NCBI RefSeq assembly: GCF_014199955.1
Contig: NZ_JACHOQ010000002.1
Span: 558,001 to 622,000, forward strand
From: Brevundimonas aurantiaca
Lineage (GTDB): Bacteria > Pseudomonadota > Alphaproteobacteria > Caulobacterales > Caulobacteraceae
DNA length: 64,000 bases
Reading direction: 5' to 3'
The position numbers and the translations under genes were made by a program. Below the pieces are notes generated by a model. That model was not told the DNA's origin, searched no databases, and worked only from the letters and a program-made list of their open reading frames with translations. Positions 18,291 through 29,731 of this stretch are shown here, piece by piece (position 1 is the stretch's first letter; each line of letters begins with the position of its first letter).

Positions 18291-18348
18291 GGAGGATCAC
18301 GAGCAGCATGGCGGACAGGGCGGAACCGGTTGCCAGTGCGATGATCAT
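18223..18348 (-). CDS. Possible 41-residue membrane microprotein or leader peptide
   Basis: A small frame beginning ATG at 18348 with a good AGGAGG ten bases upstream. It encodes a hydrophobic segment of about 20 residues (IIALATGSALSAMLLVILHA), then a strongly basic tail (KPKRVPVRARDPRQGRR), and stops at TAG. It overlaps the first 68 bases of the ABC-F gene in another frame and spans that gene's start codon. This is the only good ribosome site for the transcript. It could be a regulatory leader peptide controlling the ABC-F gene or an independent one-segment membrane protein. It was found by reading the sequence and has no family assignment. Confidence 0.5.
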   Translation of the reverse strand: MIIALATGSALSAMLLVILHANQPKPKRVPVRARDPRQGRR

Positions 18349-18522
18349 GATCTTCGAGCCTCCTGCTCAAAACTCCTCAGAGACAGGAGGATGGGTCGTA
18401 TTTATGCAATCCGCAAGTCCGGGGAGCCCCTGATATGAACACGCCCGCGTGAAGAGGGGGTGGCTCCGGGGTGGACCGATGGTCCGATGGCGCCCCGCCC
18501 ACCAAGCCGCTAGGACGTCGGA

Positions 18523-19017
18523 ATGGAGAGCCGCTTCCGCATAGAAGACCCTGCCGGAGCCGCCGCGCGCCGCGACGCGGCTGTTCAGCGGCTGCGCGAC
18601 GAAACCGGCATCGACGAGGCGATGATCGACGCCCTGGTCGAGGGCTTCTACGCCCGCGTCCGCGACGACCGGCTGATCGGGCCGATCTTCGCGGATCGGA
18701 TCGCCGACTGGGGCCCGCATCTGGCGCAGATGAAGCTGTTCTGGTCGTCGGTCGCCCTTTCGTCTGGCGTCTACCAGGGTCGGCCTATGCCGAAACATCT
18801 GCCCCTGCCGATCGACGCGCGCCACTTCGACCGCTGGCTTGAGTTGTTCGCCGAGACCGCCCGCGACCTGTGCCCGCCCGTCGCCGCGGCCCATTTCATC
18901 GAACGCGCCCGCCGCATCGCCGAGAGCCTGGAGCTCGGCGTCGCGACCGCAAACGGAGTGATGCTGGCCAAGGGGGAGCGTTTCTTGCGCCCGACACAGG
19001 CCTGGACGCCGGAGTAG
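18523..19017 (+). CDS. Group III truncated haemoglobin
   Basis: A 164-residue globin of the 2-over-2 type. Group III hallmarks are visible: [20 protein letters not shown], and the proximal-helix segment [15 protein letters not shown], whose His would bind the haem iron. It is somewhat longer than the usual 130-140 residues, because of an N-terminal extension (about 20 residues) and a C-terminal tail. The cytoplasmic role in this group is uncertain, with proposals in oxygen chemistry or nitric oxide and redox metabolism. It lies between the divergent ABC-F unit and uvrA and seems monocistronic. Confidence 0.92.
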   Translation: MESRFRIEDPAGAAARRDAAVQRLRDETGIDEAMIDALVEGFYARVRDDRLIGPIFADRIADWGPHLAQMKLFWSSVALSSGVYQGRPMPKHLPLPIDARHFDRWLELFAETARDLCPPVAAAHFIERARRIAESLELGVATANGVMLAKGERFLRPTQAWTPE

Positions 19018-19049
19018 GTCAACCGGGCTGGACGCGCCCAGTGCGCAAT

Positions 19050-19064
19050 GTTCCCACATTGTTC
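19050..19064 (+). promoter_or_regulatory. LexA (SOS) box of uvrA
   Basis: The sequence is GTTC, seven bases, GTTC, exactly the alphaproteobacterial SOS-box arrangement. It is 81 bases upstream of the uvrA ATG. A possible -10 element (ATATAG, 19091-19096) lies downstream. This supports LexA repression of uvrA, known for the SOS regulon of this class. Confidence 0.85.
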
Positions 19065-19145
19065 TTGCTTAAACCGGGCAAATCATCCCCATATAGCGAT
19101 GTCGCGCCGGAGCCCTCCGGCTCCTCTCCGCGTTTCCCGGACCGC

Positions 19146-22094
<2,949 letters not shown>

Positions 22095-22124
22095 GGTTTT
22101 ACTCCAGACGCTGAAACGTCTCCG

Positions 22125-22931
22125 TCAGCCCTCCAGCTGCTTCAAGATCGCCGCGAACGGACTCCAAAGCAGGACGGTGATCAGTGCGAAACCGAGCGCC
22201 ATCAGCGTCATCAGCAGCAGGGCCGCCAAACCCGCGCCTGCGCCGGAGCCGGACATGGCCGCCGTCATAGGCCAGGCGACGAGGGCCAGCAGCAGACCCA
22301 CCAACAAGGCCATGGCGACGGCGAGCACATTCACGCCGATCAGAGGCCAGACGATGGGTCCGCTGCGCTTCCATCCTTCCACGAGAGGAAGGCCGCTCCG
22401 CAGTACCGTGAGAGGCGCGACCAAGCTGAGTCGAGCCGCTACCCAGAGACCCAATGCAAAGGCGATGAGATTCACGATGACGCCTCCCGCCAGACCGATC
22501 GCCGCGCCGGCGCCCCGAGTGGCGAGGTCCGCTCCAACGTTCAATACGAGCTGAACGACGACCAGAATAATCAGAACCCCCAACATCCGAGCCTCGGTCT
22601 TGCCCAGTCGCAGGAAGCCGAACCGTCGTTTCTCAGGCTCAAGCACTGCGCGGTAGACGGCCGGCGCGACGAGGGCCTGGGCCAACAGCAACGGCGGCAT
22701 GAATCCAGCCATGGCCAAGCCGAAGGCTTGTAGCGCTTCTGGCGACAAGGCGTTGATATCGCCGTTGGCGGCCTGCAACTCGGCCATATGGGGCATGATT
22801 GCGGGCGCCGCGAGCAGACTGCTCAATATGAGCCCGATCAGCCAGACCATCGACCAGAGGAGAACCGCCGCCGGGTTCTGGCGCGTCACGCGAAACCCCT
22901 CGAATGCGGCGTCGGTGGCGGAAAAACTCAT
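22125..22931 (-). CDS. Multi-pass membrane protein of unknown function
   Basis: A 268-residue hydrophobic protein. The start at 22931 (MSFSATDAAFEGFRVTRQNP) is preferred to longer in-frame starts. About six membrane segments can be read, with the best at VLLWSMVWLIGLILSSLLAA, LGVLIILVVVQLVLNVGAD and VLAVAMALLVGLLLALVAW. The N-terminal cytoplasmic stretch resembles those of small uncharacterised Caulobacteraceae membrane proteins. I do not assign a family. It is convergent with uvrA and divergent from the DUF4198 gene. Confidence 0.75.
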   Translation of the reverse strand: MSFSATDAAFEGFRVTRQNPAAVLLWSMVWLIGLILSSLLAAPAIMPHMAELQAANGDINALSPEALQAFGLAMAGFMPPLLLAQALVAPAVYRAVLEPEKRRFGFLRLGKTEARMLGVLIILVVVQLVLNVGADLATRGAGAAIGLAGGVIVNLIAFALGLWVAARLSLVAPLTVLRSGLPLVEGWKRSGPIVWPLIGVNVLAVAMALLVGLLLALVAWPMTAAMSGSGAGAGLAALLLMTLMALGFALITVLLWSPFAAILKQLEG

Positions 22932-23019
22932 GATCGAACTCCAGATCAGATTCGGCGCGACTCTAGCCCATCCCGTCGTCGGCGTCCGGTCCCAGACGCC
23001 CCTATCCCGAACCCTTTGT

Positions 23020-23040
23020 TGCAATTCGTTCTCACTTGCA
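23020..23040. promoter_or_regulatory. Possible Fur/Mur-type site before the DUF4198 gene
   Basis: An interrupted inverted repeat TGCAA-N11-TTGCA, 29 bases before the preferred ATG at 23069. The A/T-rich arms resemble metal-responsive sites of the Fur family. The gene behind it is frameshifted. Confidence 0.35.
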
Positions 23041-23068
23041 TACTCTGCCTCGGCCTATGAGGACGACC

Positions 23069-23870
23069 ATGACCCGACATCCCCTCCACGCCGGCCTTTT
23101 GGCCTCCCTTCTGTCCGTCTGGGGCGCGGGCGTGGCCCAGGCCCACTCCCCCTATCTTCGGCCCAATCTGTTCGACGCGGGGCGGCGCGATCATGTGACC
23201 GTCGAGGCGGCCTTTACCGAGGAGGTGTTCAACGCCGAGGTCGCCATGCGGTCCGACGGCTTCCATGTGGTCGGGCCAAACGGCGACACGCCGATCAGCG
23301 CCGTCACCTAATCTGCGCGATCTGGCGGTGTTCGAGGCGCCGACGCCGGTGGACGGCCTCTATCGTCTGTCATCCGGCCCACGCGCCGGCCGCACGGCCA
23401 AGATGTACCACACCCCCTCCGGCTGGAAGATGGTCGGCGAAGAGGATGCGCCGCCCCCGCCCGGCGCCGAACTGGTCGATGTCCAGAGCATCACCGTCGC
23501 CGAGGCCTATGTTATGCGGGGCGTCCCCGACGAGGCGGCGCTGAAGCCCACCGGCCAAGGGCTGGAGCTTCAGCCTCTGATCCAGCCGAACCAGATCGTC
23601 GCCGGCGAGGACGCGACCTTCCGCCTGCTGTTCGACGGCCAGCCCCTGGCCGACGCGCCTGTCACCGTCTTTCGCGAAGCCGGCCAGTACGACGGCAAGA
23701 CGATCGAGACCGAAACCGCCACCGACGCCTCCGGCGTCCTGACCCTGCGGGTCTCGGCGCCCGGCGCCTATATGACCCAGGTCCGCTACCGCACTGCCGC
23801 CCCGGCAGGCAGCCCCACCCCCTACCGCAGCTACACCCACACCCTGACCTTCACCGCCGACGCGGGGTGA
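23069..23870 (+). pseudogene. DUF4198-type periplasmic protein, frameshifted
   Basis: Two frames together give one exported DUF4198-like protein of about 266 residues. The first part (from 23069, with AGGA five bases upstream) has a signal peptide ending in GVAQA, the typical mature start HSPYLRPNLF, and runs to TPISAVT before a TAA. The second part continues in another frame as NLRDLAVFEAPTPVDGLY and keeps the C-terminal beta-rich domain, ending in YRSYTHTLTFTADAG. Removing one T at 23309 joins them perfectly (GTC ACC AAT CTG). This family is periplasmic and linked to metal uptake and TonB receptors. The frameshift may be real, phase variable or a sequencing error; the rest of the frame shows no decay. 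Confidence 0.8.
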
Positions 23871-23900
23871 AGGCGGAGGGGACCGTCCATGTCGCGCCCT

Positions 23901-26390
23901 TTAGGCCGGGCAGCGCGTTTCGGTCTGGCTGGCGTCCAGCTTGATCTCGGAGACCGAGACGGTCATCGCACCGCTGGTCGCCATGTGGAACGGAACCTCG
24001 ACGCGCGACAGGTCCCCGCCGTCGGTGCGGAAACAGGTCAGGGGAATGCGGGCTTCGCGCCACTGGCCGACGGGGGCAGAGCGCAACAGGCCGGTCAGGT
24101 CCACCGCTCCGCCGCCCAGTTTGAACGCCACCGGGGCGGACGGCGCGACGTCAACACGATAGCGGAAGCCCAGGGCGACGGCGCCGTTGGCTTGGCGCGT
24201 CAGATCAACGGGCGTGCCCCAGATCTCGACGCTGGCCGGCCCGGTTCCCGCAAAGGCGAACTGCTGACCGCTCTCCTGGGCCAGGTCGTCGACCGGGCGT
24301 GAGGCGACGCCGGCGCGCGGGCTGGTCGTCGTCTTGGCCGTGCCGGGTCGGGTCTGACCTCCTGCGTCGTTCAGCAACAAGCTCCAGGGCGAGACGAACC
24401 GGCCGTCGACGAAATAGCGATCCAGATTGGTCGCCTGGGCCGAGACCCCGCTCTCCTCCGACAGCATTCCGACTCGCGCCGGCGCGGCGTAGGTCAGGCC
24501 GTAGCCATAGGCGAACTGCGGATCATAGCCGGGCTGGCCGTGGTTCAGCGGCGTTCCCGTCGCATCCTTGGGCCAGCTGAAGGACAGTTTGCCGTGGAAG
24601 TCGTGGCGCGGTTTGCCGTCGGCTCGGCCCACCAGGACGTCGGCGATCCCCCCGCCTTCGGTCCCCGGCAGCCAGGCGGCCACAAAGGCGTCCGAGGCGT
24701 TGATCTCCGGATTGGTCCACATCGGCCGCCCGGACAGGAAGACCGACACGGTCGGAATCCCCGCCGCCTTCAGCCGCTTCAGCGTCTCCAGCGGCGCGGT
24801 CGGGACATAGTCTAGATTGTCCACGTCGCCTTGGAACTCGGCATAGGGGGTCTCGCCGAAGACGACGATCGCCACATCCGGTTTTTGGGTGAAGGACCCG
24901 TCCGCGCTCAAGGTTGCGGTCCCGCCGCCGGCCTTCACCGCCTCTTCGATCCCGCTCCAGATCGACTGGCCCTGGGGGAAGTCGGCATTCGTATTGCCCG
25001 TCCCCTGCCAGCTCAGGGTCCAGCCGCCCGAGGCCTGGCCGATGTCGTCAGCCGCCGTCCCCGCCACAAGCACCCGCGCATTGGCCCGAACCGGCAGGAC
25101 GCCGTCATTCTTCAACAGCACCAGCGACTTGCGCACCGCTTCGCGCGCCAGGGCGCGGTGCGCGGGTGAAGCCAGCTCCTCGAACCGGCCTTCCATCGGC
25201 CGCGCCGGTTCGAACAGGCCGGTCTTGACCTTGGCCACCAGAATGCGACGCACCGCCTCGTCCACCCGCGCCATAGGGATCTCGCCCGACCGGGCCTGGG
25301 CCAGGGTCGAGGCGTACAGCGGCTTCCAGCTGTCGGGCGCCATCAGCATGTCGATGCCCGCGTTGACCGCCAGGGCGCAGCTCTCATTGGTGCAGCCCGG
25401 CAGTTGGCCGTGCGCGTTCCAGTCGGAGACGACGAATCCCTTGAACCCCAGCGGCCCGCGCAGGACATCGGTCAGCAGGGTCGGATTGCCTGAGTGCTTG
25501 TAACCGTTCCAGCCCGAGAAACTGGCCATGATCGACAGCACGCCCGCGTCGATGGCCTGGACGTATCCGCCCAGGTGGACGTCGATCAGCTCCTGCTCCG
25601 TGCCCCGGAAATCGCCCTGATCCTCGCCCTCGAAGGTGCCCCCGTCGGCCAGGAAATGTTTGGCCGATCCGGCGATATGGCCGGGCGCCAGCGGCCGCCC
25701 CGGCTGCAGCTCGCCCTGAAGGCCCAGGGTCATCGGCCCGGCGTAGGACCGCTGAACCTCCGGATCCTCGGCATAGCCCTCATAGGACCGGCCCCAACGA
25801 TCGTCGCGCGGCACGGCCAGGGTTGGGCCGAAGGTCCACTCCGCCCCCGTCACCGCCACCTCCAGGGCCGTCGCCTCGCCGATGCGCCGGATCAGGTCCG
25901 GATCGCGCGCGGCGCCCAGGCCGATGTTGTGGGGAAAGATGGTCGCGCCGGGGACGTTGTTGTGCCCGTGCACGGCGTCGATGCCGTAGATCAGCGGGAT
26001 CACCGTCCCGCCCCGGCTCTCGTTGGCGGCGCGGAAGGCGCGGGCCAGGTCCAGCCATTTCTGCGGGGGCGCCTTGTCGTCGCCCCAGGGACCGGAGCTG
26101 CCGCCAGCCAGGATCGAGCCCAGCGGATAGGTCTTCAGATCGTCGGGGGTGATTGAGGAGATGTCGGCCTGGATCAGCTGGCCCACCTTCTCCTCCAGCG
26201 TCATCCTGGCCATCAGTTCGGAGACGAATGCCTCGGTGCGGGCGTCGCTGATGGCCGCCGGGGTCGCGGCATGGGGCCAGCGCTCGGGATGAGCTCGCGA
26301 CGCTTCGGGAACCGTCGCCGTCTGCGCCAGGGCCGGCGCGCCCCCGCTCACGGCCAGGGCCAGCACCATCAGGGACACAGTCGCGCGCAT
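23901..26390 (-). CDS. Glycoside hydrolase family 3, exo-beta-glucosidase type
   Basis: An 829-residue exported enzyme with a signal peptide ending at APALA. The GH3 N-domain runs from about residue 55 to 370, with KHFLADGG (substrate binding) and the nucleophile Asp in FVVSDWNAHGQL. The second GH3 domain follows to about 650. A further C-terminal region of about 150 residues resembles the extra domain of ExoP-type exo-1,3/1,4-beta-glucanases. It would release glucose from beta-glucan ends or cello-oligosaccharides in the periplasm or at the surface. A LacI-type operator (26573-26586) lies 183 bases upstream, so sugar-induced expression is likely. Confidence 0.93.
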   Translation of the reverse strand: MRATVSLMVLALAVSGGAPALAQTATVPEASRAHPERWPHAATPAAISDARTEAFVSELMARMTLEEKVGQLIQADISSITPDDLKTYPLGSILAGGSSGPWGDDKAPPQKWLDLARAFRAANESRGGTVIPLIYGIDAVHGHNNVPGATIFPHNIGLGAARDPDLIRRIGEATALEVAVTGAEWTFGPTLAVPRDDRWGRSYEGYAEDPEVQRSYAGPMTLGLQGELQPGRPLAPGHIAGSAKHFLADGGTFEGEDQGDFRGTEQELIDVHLGGYVQAIDAGVLSIMASFSGWNGYKHSGNPTLLTDVLRGPLGFKGFVVSDWNAHGQLPGCTNESCALAVNAGIDMLMAPDSWKPLYASTLAQARSGEIPMARVDEAVRRILVAKVKTGLFEPARPMEGRFEELASPAHRALAREAVRKSLVLLKNDGVLPVRANARVLVAGTAADDIGQASGGWTLSWQGTGNTNADFPQGQSIWSGIEEAVKAGGGTATLSADGSFTQKPDVAIVVFGETPYAEFQGDVDNLDYVPTAPLETLKRLKAAGIPTVSVFLSGRPMWTNPEINASDAFVAAWLPGTEGGGIADVLVGRADGKPRHDFHGKLSFSWPKDATGTPLNHGQPGYDPQFAYGYGLTYAAPARVGMLSEESGVSAQATNLDRYFVDGRFVSPWSLLLNDAGGQTRPGTAKTTTSPRAGVASRPVDDLAQESGQQFAFAGTGPASVEIWGTPVDLTRQANGAVALGFRYRVDVAPSAPVAFKLGGGAVDLTGLLRSAPVGQWREARIPLTCFRTDGGDLSRVEVPFHMATSGAMTVSVSEIKLDASQTETRCPA

Positions 26391-26572
26391 TGGATTTCCT
26401 CTCGGGATGAACCAGGAGGACGTGCGTCTGACGGATCGGAAAACAGGCGGATGGGCGCGACGGAACGGCGACGTCCCGATCCTTGCCCCTCAGCGCGTCT
26501 GCTCCCGAGCGATCGATCCGCCGCCCTTCGGCGCGATTAGGGCCGGGCCGGCGCAACCCGTCAAGCCATTTT

Positions 26573-26586
26573 TGAGAACGTTCTCA
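26573..26586. promoter_or_regulatory. LacI-family-type operator before the GH3 gene
   Basis: A perfect 14-base palindrome TGAGAACGTTCTCA with the central AACGTT typical of LacI-family operators. It lies between the GH3 gene and the DUF3126 gene on the minus strand and, by function, most likely controls the GH3 gene. No LacI-family regulator is in this window. Confidence 0.65.
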
Positions 26587-26589
26587 CAA

Positions 26590-26617
26590 CCGCCCTGCGC
26601 GCGATGTCGCAGGGCGG
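26590..26617 (-). terminator. Hairpin after the DUF3126 gene, possible terminator
   Basis: Perfect 10-base arms CCGCCCTGCG and CGCAGGGCGG around an 8-base loop, starting 14 bases after the DUF3126 stop. The tail on the minus strand is only weakly T-rich (TTGTGAG), so termination may be partial. The LacI-type palindrome adjoins it. Confidence 0.6.
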
Positions 26618-26631
26618 TCGGCGCGCGCGAC

Positions 26632-26841
26632 TTAGGCCGGCAGGTCTTCGGCCAGGATGGCCATTTCGAACATGAAGGAGCCTTCCTCATCCTCGTCCTC
26701 GAAGACGACGCCGATGAACTCGTCTCCGACATAGACCTCGGCCGAGTCATTCTGCTTGGGACGGGCCTTCACGATGATGCCGCCGGTGTTGAAGGTGCGC
26801 TTGAGGTGGGCCTCGATGCGCTTCAGGTCAGTGTCTTTCAC
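26632..26841 (-). CDS. DUF3126 family protein
   Basis: A 69-residue acidic protein of a small family found mainly in alphaproteobacteria; I recognise the overall pattern (MKDTDLKRIEAHLKR, the FNTGGIIVKARPK core, then VYVGDEFIGVVFEDEDE). It has no signal or membrane segment and is probably cytoplasmic. Its function is unknown. The length matches the family. It is monocistronic, with a hairpin directly after the stop. Confidence 0.85.
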   Translation of the reverse strand: MKDTDLKRIEAHLKRTFNTGGIIVKARPKQNDSAEVYVGDEFIGVVFEDEDEEGSFMFEMAILAEDLPA

Positions 26842-27070
26842 GGGGGCCTCATGGTCTTGGGTTGGCCGCGGACCCTAGAGACATCGGGGCTTCAGGGGAA
26901 CCGGCGACGCGCATTTTCCCCAATCCGCCGCAGGTCCATCACATCCGGCCCTCGCCTTTCGCTCCGCACGTGCGCGAGCGCCGGCCCTTTCGACGAGATG
27001 TCCAAAGATTCACGTGACCATCCCGAGTTTCCGCCAATATTGATCAGAGGCTGAATTCAGGAATTCCAGT

Positions 27071-27499
27071 ATGAACCGACTATTGGTTCTCTCGTCCGTC
27101 CTCGCAAGCCTTGCCCTGGGCGACGCGGCTATTGCTCAGGCGTCCGGCCCCATAGGCGCCGCAGACGTGGTCGGCGAATGGTCGCTGTTGGTCACGCCCG
27201 CTCCCGACAGCGAAAACAGGATCACATTCAAGGGCAAGGATGGAAACGAACGGCTGAACTTTCCACTCAGGATCACAGCCCAGCCCAGAGGCCGTCTCGC
27301 CTGCGTGCTGGACGGCGAATCCGCAGATTGTCGGATTCGAAACGGGGACCTGATCGTCGGTTATTCCGGCGGCGGCGTAAGGCTGATCTATACGCTGACG
27401 GACCGAGCGCGTGACGGCTTCAGAGGCTCGGCAGCGATGCGGGTGCGCCTCTTGCCGGTCGGCGGCCGCATCGGCGATGTCCGAATGGTTCGCCGCTGA
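27071..27499 (+). CDS. Small exported protein of unknown function
   Basis: A 142-residue protein with a clear signal peptide (MNRLLVLSSVLASLALGDAA, cleavage near AIAQA). The mature part is beta-rich with two Cys in RLACVLDGESADCRIRNGD, probably a disulphide, and a basic C-terminus. I recognise no family. Its base composition is a little less GC-rich upstream than its neighbours, with an A/T-rich promoter region at about 27030-27050. It is convergent with cysE, 40 bases apart. Confidence 0.68.
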   Translation: MNRLLVLSSVLASLALGDAAIAQASGPIGAADVVGEWSLLVTPAPDSENRITFKGKDGNERLNFPLRITAQPRGRLACVLDGESADCRIRNGDLIVGYSGGGVRLIYTLTDRARDGFRGSAAMRVRLLPVGGRIGDVRMVRR

Positions 27500-27539
27500 C
27501 GTCAGGGATCAGGAGCGTGAAGGTCCGCTCGGCTCCTCC

Positions 27540-28361
27540 TCAGATCACGAAGTCGTACACGACCTCGGCCAACGTATGGTCCATGGTCCGGGCCGGTTCG
27601 GCGCCGGTGGGGCAGTTGACCAGGCGCGCCGGCACCCCGGCCACGGTGCAGCCGGACGGCACAGGCTTCAGCACCACCGAGCCCGAGGCCACCTTGGCGT
27701 AGTCGCCGATATGGATATTGCCCAGCACCTTGGCGCCGGCGCCCAGCAGGACGCCCTTGCCGATCTTGGGGTGGCGGTCGCCGCGCTCGGCCCCCGTGCC
27801 GCCCAAGGTGACGCTGTGCAGCATGGAGACGTCGTCGCCGACCACCGCCGTCTCGCCGATGACGATGCCGGTGCCGTGGTCGAGGAACAGCCCCTGGCCC
27901 AGCCGCGCCGCCGGATGGATGTCCAGCTGGAACAGCTCGGAAATCCGGCTCTGGAAGTGGAAGGCCAGGGTCTCACGGCCCTGGCCCCACAGCCAATGGG
28001 CCACGCGCCAGCCCTGCAAGGCCTGGAAGCCTTTGAAATAGAGGAAGGGCTGCAACAGATTGCGGATGGCCGGATCGCGCTCGGCCACTGCGCGCAGATC
28101 CGCCTCGGCCGCCGCGACCATGGCCGGATCGGCGGCGAAGGCCGACAGGCAGACCTCGCGCACCGACATGGCGCTCATTTCCGGATCGGCCAGTTTACGC
28201 GCGATCTGGAAGCTGAGGGCGCCGGCCAGATCATCGTGCGACAGGATGACGGCGTTCATCTGCGAACCCAGCTGGGGCTCCTCGCGCGAGGCGGCCTCGG
28301 CGGAGGCGCGCAGCTGGCGCCACACGCTGTCAGTTTCCGCGACGACTTCAAGCTTGGGCAT
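27540..28361 (-). CDS. cysE: Serine O-acetyltransferase
   Basis: A 273-residue enzyme that makes O-acetylserine from serine and acetyl-CoA, the first step of cysteine synthesis. The start at 28361 has an AAGGAG site at good spacing; the longer frame overlaps the Nudix gene. The N-terminal helical domain (residues 15-140) is followed by the left-handed beta-helix with hexapeptide repeats, including IHPAARLGQGLFLDHGTGIV, the catalytic His and Asp region, and TLGGTG. The C-terminal tail ends in Ile, as needed for docking to cysteine synthase (family knowledge). It lies 20 bases after the Nudix gene, probably in one transcript. Confidence 0.96.
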   Translation of the reverse strand: MPKLEVVAETDSVWRQLRASAEAASREEPQLGSQMNAVILSHDDLAGALSFQIARKLADPEMSAMSVREVCLSAFAADPAMVAAAEADLRAVAERDPAIRNLLQPFLYFKGFQALQGWRVAHWLWGQGRETLAFHFQSRISELFQLDIHPAARLGQGLFLDHGTGIVIGETAVVGDDVSMLHSVTLGGTGAERGDRHPKIGKGVLLGAGAKVLGNIHIGDYAKVASGSVVLKPVPSGCTVAGVPARLVNCPTGAEPARTMDHTLAEVVYDFVI

Positions 28362-28381
28362 GCCGGACTCCTTCGGCGACA

Positions 28382-29008
28382 TCATACCCGCCCCAGCATG
28401 GCCTTAGCCAGCGCCGGAGGCAGGGCTCCATTCAAGCCCATATGATAGGCCTTATACGCCGTCGCCACCGTCAGGCTGTCCCGCACCGTCCCGCGCCCGA
28501 CTTCGTCGAGCAGATCCAGGAACGGCACGCGCACGACGGCGATCACCTCGGTCGGGTCCGGCGCCACCGGCACAGGCCTCAGGCCCCAGGCGATCCAGGT
28601 GTGCGCCATCTCGGTCGTGACAGAGTTCGACAGCTCCATCGTCAGGGCCGGCGTCCAGTGGGCGGCCTCCAGCCCCGCCTCCTCGGCCAGCTCCCGCCGG
28701 ACGCCGTCGAACGGATCCTCGTCGAGGGACGCCCCGCCCTCGGGCATCTCCCAGGAATAGTTGGCGAAGGCGAACCTCTGCTGCCCGACCAGAACCACCG
28801 TGCCGTCGTCATGCACCGGCAGCACCCCGGTCGCGACATTCTTGGGCCGCATCACCGCATAGTCCGCCAACTGGCCCGTCGGGGCGATCACCCGGTGCCG
28901 CGTCAACCGCATCCACGGATTTTCGAACACCGTCTCCTCGGTCTTGCTGCGCCAGGCCGGCGGCTTGGCCAGGCCGGCGGCCCATTTCGGTTCGTCGAAA
29001 TCGCTCAT
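28382..29008 (-). CDS. Nudix hydrolase
   Basis: A 208-residue cytoplasmic hydrolase of nucleoside diphosphates linked to another moiety. The Nudix box is complete: GGASLDE, seven residues, REL and AEEAGL (G-x5-E-x7-REU-x-EE-x-GU). The flanking sequence (PENPWMRL-like ENPWMRLTRHRV, then YSWEMPEGG) resembles ADP-ribose pyrophosphatase-type members. The exact substrate cannot be told. It is upstream of cysE on the same strand and divergent from the nitroreductase with only 45 bases between, so the promoters must overlap. Confidence 0.9.
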   Translation of the reverse strand: MSDFDEPKWAAGLAKPPAWRSKTEETVFENPWMRLTRHRVIAPTGQLADYAVMRPKNVATGVLPVHDDGTVVLVGQQRFAFANYSWEMPEGGASLDEDPFDGVRRELAEEAGLEAAHWTPALTMELSNSVTTEMAHTWIAWGLRPVPVAPDPTEVIAVVRVPFLDLLDEVGRGTVRDSLTVATAYKAYHMGLNGALPPALAKAMLGRV

Positions 29009-29053
29009 ACCTCAGCTATGGCGGACGGCGGGGGGAAAGCCTAGCTAGACCGC

Positions 29054-29662
29054 ATGACCCCTTCGCCTCTCTTTCCGTTGAACGCCCCCCTGCCCGCCCC
29101 GGTCCCGTCGCAGGAGTTGCGCGATCGGCTGGCCTCACGCCGCTCCGCCCCGGCCCAGGCCCTGACCAGCCCCGGCCCGACCGAGGCCGAACTGGATCAG
29201 ATCCTGACCCTGGGCGCCCGCACGCCCGATCACGGCAAGCTGTTTCCCTGGCGGTTCGTGGTCCTGGGGCCGCAGAGCCGCGGGGAAATCGCCGAAAAAC
29301 TGTCCGGCCTTGCGCAGACCCAGGGCCGTCCCGCCAAGGAGCAGGCGGTCCTGGCCAAGCTGACCGCCGCCCCCGTCACCGTCCTGGTCATCTCGGCGCC
29401 CGTGCCCGACGCCAAGCCGCTCTGGGAGCAGCAGATGTCGGCCGGCGCGGTCTGTATGAATCTGGAGCATGCGGCCGGCGCCTTCGGCTATGCTTCCAGC
29501 TGGATCACGGACTGGTACAGCTATGACGCCCAGGCCACAGCCCTGTTCGGCCTGACCGACGGCGAGGCGGTCGCCGGCTTCATCCATATCGGAACCCTGA
29601 ACGAACCGGCCCTGGAACGCCCCCGCCCCGACATGGCGGCCAAGGTCACCCGCCTGCCCTAG
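29054..29662 (+). CDS. Nitroreductase family protein, YdjA-like
   Basis: A 202-residue flavin-dependent reductase. Family features are the Arg-rich start of the core (RLASRRSAPAQAL), the FMN-binding ARTPDHGKLFPWRF, the KAxLW-like PDAKPLWEQQMSAGAVCMNL, and the helix leading to GYASSWITDWYSYD. The short form with TPDHGKL is typical of the YdjA group. It would use NAD(P)H to reduce nitro compounds or quinones in the cytoplasm. No partner gene is adjacent. Confidence 0.9.
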   Translation: MTPSPLFPLNAPLPAPVPSQELRDRLASRRSAPAQALTSPGPTEAELDQILTLGARTPDHGKLFPWRFVVLGPQSRGEIAEKLSGLAQTQGRPAKEQAVLAKLTAAPVTVLVISAPVPDAKPLWEQQMSAGAVCMNLEHAAGAFGYASSWITDWYSYDAQATALFGLTDGEAVAGFIHIGTLNEPALERPRPDMAAKVTRLP

Positions 29663-29731
29663 ATCTGGACAGGCCTTGTCGTTAATCTTTTCCCTCTAAG
29701 CGTCAGACCCTTAGCTGTAGCGAGTGGTCCG

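Noticed and set aside
18370..18445. 15-codon frame from ATG 18391 with GGAGG beside it
   Set aside because: No spacing between GGAGG and the ATG, and the product is too short and featureless to support.
27505..27540. AGGAGC...GCTCCT inverted repeat between the 27071 gene and cysE
   Set aside because: Only six paired bases with a long loop and no T tract; too weak to call a terminator.
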